The notes under the pieces were generated by a model that saw only the letters and a program-made list of their open reading frames with translations, searched no databases and was not told the DNA's origin. DNA of 52,488 nt from Candidatus Anaerobiospirillum merdipullorum (GTDB lineage: Bacteria > Pseudomonadota > Gammaproteobacteria > Enterobacterales > Succinivibrionaceae). The stretch's first letter is position 1. Every line of letters begins with the position of its first letter. Position numbers and translations under genes: made by a program. The DNA is taken from contig JAHLFG010000032.1 of assembly GCA_018883895.1 (NCBI GenBank), positions 1 through 52,488 of the forward strand. Reading direction: 5' to 3'. Shown here one piece after another: positions 47,606 through 52,488 of the stretch.

Positions 47606-49096
47606 GAAGGCGATACTCTTATTATTGTTATGGCACCATCGCCCATGCTAAGTCAAAGGGCAGGAGCTTGCCGTTAGCTAGTTAACAAAATTACCGTGGT
47701 CGGCAGAAAAATTATGCAAAACGCGATCAGCGTCGCACTGCCACTAGAAAGACAGGCATGATATATGGCTACAGATCATTTGACAAATTTTGCCGCGTAA
47801 AAATTTGATCTCTCCCGCAAATTTTAATTTACGCTCCCTGTTACATGGACAAAATTTCTCATCATTGAGCGCTTTACAAGCTTTAATGGCCGGGGCGGTT
47901 TCTAGTAGCGCACCTTCAGCAAGATATTGCAAGTTAGACTAAGTATGTCTTGTGTTTAACCTTTTAGAAAAATTCCTGAAGTTTACATAAAAATTTGCCT
48001 GCTAATGCGCAAATAGCGAAAAAACTTCCCGATGCCTATATTTGAGTGTCCAACTTAAAGGCTATGCAAAACCTAAAATACCTACTTGATGCATAAATAT
48101 TGCGCATAATAAATAATCTATTGTTTTTTTTTATTTTTTTGCGTAGCTTGTCAAGCTCAGTTAACCATGCGATTTATTTTGTAGTTTGGCGATTTTTTTA
48201 CTTTCTTCAAACACAAAAAAGATTTCTTAAGTTAGCTGATAGATTAAACATACCGCTAAAACTACTTTGGGCAAAGTACTCAGGCAGTACGGCGCTGAAA
48301 ATGAAAGCGCTGACTGACCTTGAACACGGCAACTAAGACTTCTTGCACTGTAAGGCAAAGAAGCTCTGCCCTAAAGCTTAGATAATGGCACTAAAAACTT
48401 GGCGCCGCTTTAGGATTAAGGGGTAAGCGGTACCGGTGCCCAACATATATCAGCTGCATAAGGCCTAAAAAGGCCTGCGCTGTTGGTAGCAGCGCAAGCT
48501 GAAACAAACCCCCTTTCTAAGATGCTTAGGACCAAAATGTGCGGCATCAATGTAGCAGATATCACCGCACTGTGACCTAAACATCGCGATCTAAGAAGTT
48601 GATTCAACTCTAGTTGAAAAGGAGCTTTTGAATGAATTTTAAAGAATAAAAAACTCCGCTGTCTAGGTCTTAAGTTTCGGCAAGCATAAACGACAGGCAA
48701 GGCTTTGTTCGGGAAAAGAGCTTATTTTGGCCCCGAGAACAAGATGTTATGGTCTAATCCTATCGTTTAAATAGTCGCTCATATCACTATTCTGCACCCG
48801 CTATGAGTACAGAAGGCTTTTTGTGTGCCTAAAAATCATTGCCGTAACGCACTTAGGTAAAGGCCTTCGGCATTGTCTGACTGCTGATGCCATATAAAAA
48901 CGGTGTTTGTAAGGGTGGCATCATGGTTAAGACAAGCTTGTAGGTTGAAGTTTGAATTTAACAGTTAGCCGCAAAGTAGCAGGAAAATCAGCCCACGCGA
49001 GCGCATAAAAGCAAGAACGATGGACACAACGAAAGCGCGCATGCAGTTAATCCGGGCACTTGCTAAGGCGGCACGTTTAATTACAGATTTGATATC
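47606..49096. other. 1.49 kb AT-rich region without a recognised gene
   Basis: I find no convincing gene. Stops are scattered in all frames I translated, and open frames of up to 94 codons lack family resemblance. Features seen: a T-rich run at 48121-48140; an AGGCCT-AAAA-AGGCCT inverted repeat near 48462; and a TTCAACT-CT-AGTTGAA palindrome at 48603-48618 directly before an AAAAGGAG sequence and a five-codon frame (48632-48649). The region could hold regulatory sites or a decayed gene; I see no clear homology to a transposase. Confidence 0.5.
48603..48618. promoter_or_regulatory. 16-bp palindrome, possible operator
   Basis: TTCAACTCTAGTTGAA is a 16-base near-perfect palindrome with 7-bp arms. 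It is directly followed by AAAAGGAG and a five-codon frame, MNFKE, at 48632-48649. Its distance from the autotransporter start is about 480 bases. Confidence 0.4.
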
Positions 49097-52000
49097 ATGA
49101 ACAAGCAGACTAATAGCGCTATGGGTATGCTCATCAATGCATACCGCGGTATTCTTAAAAATTCACGTTTTGAGTCGATGCGCGGCTCGCTTATCGCGCA
49201 CAACAAGTGCCTGCACGCGGGCTTTATCGCCCTTCTATGTACCGTAGCCTTAGCGACGGCGTCAAGCCCTGTGCATGCTGAAAAAATCGATGAAACGATC
49301 AATGATGATTATTTTGATGACAATCAAAATTGGTGGACTGAAAATAGCACCCACACTGTTAATGGTTCCGAAGGTTTGATTGTGGAAGTCGATAGTGGAT
49401 CAGCATTTGATATAGAAAATCTTCTTCAAGATGAAGATGATAATTATAACATTACAACTACTCAAGAAAATATCTCCATTATTTCACAGGATAATGAAGG
49501 TTACGGCATACGTATTAGAGATGGATCTGGTAGTTTGACCTTTGATTCAGCGAAAAACATCGATATCGAGGGTGGTCATCATGCTGTTTCCATTAGCGAC
49601 AATGCTACGTTGGAATTAGTTGCTGAAGGCATTGTCACAATTACCTCTCAATCAACAGGAAAGGTTGACTCTGGCATTGATGGTGATGCTATCAATATTA
49701 GTGAAAACGCCACACTTAATATTTCTGGTAACGGCATAAAGATTATTACCTCAACTGATGAAAATAATCACAATGGTGACGGTATTCACACACAAGGTAA
49801 CAGTTCAGTTGAGCTTAAGGCAAACAATGGAAGCATTTCTATTAGCACCGGCAATAACGGTATAGATCATCGTAGTTCTGGAAATATTATACTCAACGCT
49901 ACAACAAGTAATTTTATTACTGCAGGATATAACACAGTATCCGGACAACGTGAAGTTATATCATACAATCAGGATGGTATAAGAATTCAAGGTAGTGGCG
50001 ATGTTAGCCTTACAGGTGAAAGAAATTATATTTGGGCAACCGATGCTGGCCTTTATATTCACAAAGAATCTGACTCACGCTCAACTATCAAGCTAACAGC
50101 AAACGGCTCTTCAGGCAATAACACTATATCTTCCCAAAGATATGGTATTAGTGCGACCACTGGTAAAATTGAACTGAATGCACAAGGTTTAAACAAAGTA
50201 ACTGTATCCACATCAGAAGCTTCAGATATACGTAACGGCCTAGCTTCCGTCATGCTTACCGGTGGCGCTGACATGGCTGTCATGTCAGGAAATTATTCCG
50301 GCTCAATCGCCCTTTATGACTCTAATAATGTTTCCGGATACGGCATTAGTTTAGAAGGCACAAAGGAAGATGAAAGTGAATTAACATTTGAGTCCGGTAG
50401 TTCTGTTTGGCAGGAGGCGTTAGCTTCAGGTGGTACTGGTGACGTTGAAGCTGTAAAGGTTATCAATAACGCCCTAATTTCAGGCTCAGGCTTAACTATA
50501 ATTGACTTTATAGCCCAAAATGAGAATACAAGCGGAAATACTTTTGGCCTAGATGTTAAAAATGGCGGTAGCGTAGTACTTTCGGGTGAAAGCTTTACGG
50601 TTAAGGCAACATCCTCAGCTTCTGGCGATGTTTTTGGTATTAGCGCATCTTCCGGTGGTGATATTGATGTCGACTCTGAAGGTGCTATTCAAATTCTTGC
50701 CCATAATAGCATAGAAAACGAGATTAAGTATGGCACCGGTATCGCCATTAAATCTGATAGCTCTAAAATTAACTTGACCTCCAATAGCGGCTCTTTAAAC
50801 ATCTACGGTGCAGTTCATGCTGTGGGCACTATTAATAATGAGTCTTCTTCTAACAATATCGAGGCAAGTGGCAAGGCAATCACTATCCAATCACATGCAG
50901 TAATTGAACGTGCCGGCGATCTGGAAGATGGCAAATCTGTATTTTCTGCAGTATATGCTGAGGATGGAGCAAAGATTTCTTTAAGCGGCTCTTCTATCTC
51001 CCTGAAGACTAAAGCCAATCATAATCACGAGAATGAACTTGAGCGCGTAGTCTGGGCATATAACGGAGAGAGCGGTTCTGGTACTTCTATCACCATGGAT
51101 GGCCATATTGATATTACTACCGACCAATATGTATATAGCCCTGAAAACTTGGACGTTGCGGTGGCTGCCGGAACTGCAGTAGGCCTTACTACTGATAAAG
51201 TAAATGCATCTCTTCATATGTCTGATGAAGCTCGTGCCCAGGTCAACATTAACTATGCTCGTGGAGAGAACTACAGTAATAAGATTAATGGTGATATCCT
51301 TGCGGCATACGCCGGCGTAGTTAATATTAAGCCACAAGATTCAACAACTAGAACCGACGATCCTTACGGCATTAACATTCAAGGTGACCTTTTGGCCGGT
51401 AACGGCGGTGTTATGAACATTGATATCGGCAGTGGTACCTTAGAAGGCCGTATCGATGACTATGGTGAGGCCGGTTACAGCGCTACAGAAGACAGTACTT
51501 CCACTCTAGATAATGCAGAAAACGGATGGACTCCTGATGCTGGGTCAGGCCAAACCTTCAGAAACCCGGCCTTCAGTAGCGAAATTTATAAAGGCGGTGC
51601 GGTAAATCTTACGATGAGAGATAACTCCGTTTGGAAGGTTACCAAGCAAAGCTGGGTTACTAGCATTACTACAGCTGATTATTTTGGAGATAACGGTCCA
51701 GACGCTACTTCATATGGCTGGACTGAAAATACAGATGACAATGGAATAAGACTCAATACCATACCTCTTATCGATTTGAACTCTATAGAGATCTCAAGTG
51801 AAAATAAAGGTGCTGCCTTAACAGTATATAAATTTAATGGTGATGCGCAGTTTAGAATGCACCTTGATGGTGAGCGCGAAGACAGCGATATGCTCTACAT
51901 CAAGGAAGCTAATGGCGACTATGTGATCCTGCTTGATAACCCGGTGACAAACACTGACATCGAAAATAGTGATTTCGACAATCTTAGATTTGCTACCGTT

Positions 52001-52488
52001 GGTGCAGGATCCAATGTCACATTCCGCGTGTTTAGTTTGGATGCCGGCCTTTATAATCTTGAGTATAAAGTCGGACAAGATGCTCGCACACCTGATGAGT
52101 ACGAAGAAGGTGAAGACATCTCTGTCGGCCAAGATAGTCACGAAAACAATTCACAGAACGTAGCCTATGATGGAGACGCACCGTCTGAAGGCAAGCCGGG
52201 TGCAGAAAACGTCAATAACTTCTTTGATGGAAATGGTACAGTTCCTAGTACCGATGAAACTAATCCTTCAACTACCGCAGACACTGAAGGAGGCCTAACT
52301 GAAGATACCAACTTCGCGCTGGAGTTAACTGGCCAAGGCCCTGCTATTAGTGAATCACTTTCCGATGCTGGCAAGACCGTGCTTAGCATGTCGCGTGCCA
52401 ACTACTTCAATGCCGTCTATATGGATACCTTGAACAAGCGTCAGGGCCAAGCTCACTTTGCCGATCCTAATCAGGACGATGGCATGTG
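49097..52488 (+). CDS. Large autotransporter, 3' truncated by window end
   Basis: The frame stays open from the ATG to the window edge, giving 1130 codons. An unusually long N-region (MNKQTNSAMGMLINAYRG onward, about 40 residues) precedes the hydrophobic signal core AGFIALLCTVALATA and a cleavage site near SSPVHA-E, like extended autotransporter signals. The passenger is Asn/Ser/Thr/Gly/Asp-rich with beta-helix-like repeats (GDAINISENATLNISG). Near its end FRMHLDGEREDSDMLYIKEA resembles the pertactin-type autochaperone region. After an acidic linker, SRANYFNAVYMDTLNKRQGQ begins the beta-barrel domain, where the window ends. No Shine-Dalgarno is visible. It uses more A/T-ending and AGA/ATA codons than its neighbours. 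Confidence 0.9.
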   Translation, partial: MNKQTNSAMGMLINAYRGILKNSRFESMRGSLIAHNKCLHAGFIALLCTVALATASSPVHAEKIDETINDDYFDDNQNWWTENSTHTVNGSEGLIVEVDSGSAFDIENLLQDEDDNYNITTTQENISIISQDNEGYGIRIRDGSGSLTFDSAKNIDIEGGHHAVSISDNATLELVAEGIVTITSQSTGKVDSGIDGDAINISENATLNISGNGIKIITSTDENNHNGDGIHTQGNSSVELKANNGSISISTGNNGIDHRSSGNIILNATTSNFITAGYNTVSGQREVISYNQDGIRIQGSGDVSLTGERNYIWATDAGLYIHKESDSRSTIKLTANGSSGNNTISSQRYGISATTGKIELNAQGLNKVTVSTSEASDIRNGLASVMLTGGADMAVMSGNYSGSIALYDSNNVSGYGISLEGTKEDESELTFESGSSVWQEALASGGTGDVEAVKVINNALISGSGLTIIDFIAQNENTSGNTFGLDVKNGGSVVLSGESFTVKATSSASGDVFGISASSGGDIDVDSEGAIQILAHNSIENEIKYGTGIAIKSDSSKINLTSNSGSLNIYGAVHAVGTINNESSSNNIEASGKAITIQSHAVIERAGDLEDGKSVFSAVYAEDGAKISLSGSSISLKTKANHNHENELERVVWAYNGESGSGTSITMDGHIDITTDQYVYSPENLDVAVAAGTAVGLTTDKVNASLHMSDEARAQVNINYARGENYSNKINGDILAAYAGVVNIKPQDSTTRTDDPYGINIQGDLLAGNGGVMNIDIGSGTLEGRIDDYGEAGYSATEDSTSTLDNAENGWTPDAGSGQTFRNPAFSSEIYKGGAVNLTMRDNSVWKVTKQSWVTSITTADYFGDNGPDATSYGWTENTDDNGIRLNTIPLIDLNSIEISSENKGAALTVYKFNGDAQFRMHLDGEREDSDMLYIKEANGDYVILLDNPVTNTDIENSDFDNLRFATVGAGSNVTFRVFSLDAGLYNLEYKVGQDARTPDEYEEGEDISVGQDSHENNSQNVAYDGDAPSEGKPGAENVNNFFDGNGTVPSTDETNPSTTADTEGGLTEDTNFALELTGQGPAISESLSDAGKTVLSMSRANYFNAVYMDTLNKRQGQAHFADPNQDDGM

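Noticed and set aside
48100-48700. Short frames on both strands in the 1.5 kb gap, possible remnant of a transposase
   Set aside because: Translations show stops at the density of random sequence and no motif I can identify, so neither a gene nor a pseudogene is called.

Overview
The window is chromosomal DNA of a gammaproteobacterium. Several conserved gammaproteobacterial blocks support this: endA-rsmE, hisS-yfgM-bamB-der, ribF-ileS-lspA-ispH divergent from rpsT, prfC/TatD-type hydrolase/serB/radA, and cpdA-yqiA-parE. It also carries rsd and the long, two-lobed form of queF. The GG-repeat autotransporters, the flagellar FliO and the overall style suggest a host-associated member of the Aeromonadales such as Succinivibrionaceae. 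That assignment is inference; no rRNA is present to settle it.

Layout. 1-6400 is mostly plus strand: a small glycogen-binding (CBM48/isoamylase early set) protein, a DUF5718 protein (minus), periplasmic endonuclease I, 16S rRNA methyltransferase RsmE, queuosine enzyme QueF, a cupin and the nucleotide nucleosidase PpnN. 6450-11100 holds an orphan fliO on the minus strand, 1.06 kb of non-coding DNA and a complete autotransporter. 11239-24075 is a minus-strand housekeeping block: ribF, ileS, lspA, ispH, hisS, yfgM, bamB, der. rpsT and rsd follow on the plus strand. 25627-30306 is minus strand again: prfC, a TatD-family hydrolase, serB and radA, the last three overlapping. 30506-36002 holds a small secreted protein, two tandem alanine tRNAs, a TolC-family channel, an MFS sugar porter (minus), hldE and a rhodanese. 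36009-47605 is all minus strand: a PLD-helicase-DUF3427 protein, glycogen phosphorylase, and cpdA-yqiA-response regulator-histidine kinase-parE. The last 4.9 kb is 1.5 kb of AT-rich DNA with no recognisable gene, then the first 1130 codons of a second autotransporter that runs off the window.

How the genes fit together. Envelope themes recur: the BAM lipoprotein BamB and its chaperone partner YfgM serve outer-membrane proteins such as the two autotransporters and the TolC-like channel; LspA matures lipoproteins; HldE makes heptose for LPS. Translation genes (der, hisS, ileS, rpsT, prfC, rsmE, queF, tRNA-Ala) make up much of the rest. Glycogen phosphorylase and the CBM48 protein point to glycogen storage.

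The main oddities are: a two-component system wedged between yqiA and parE; a 138-residue coiled-coil/proline-rich tail on BamB; a long acidic linker in Der; FliO away from any other flagellar gene; overlapping inverted repeats between ribF and ileS; many downstream hairpins without U-tracts; and a stand-alone PLD-helicase that is a candidate defence gene. I saw no CRISPR array, insertion sequence, prophage or attachment site, and I do not see a clearly new multi-gene system.
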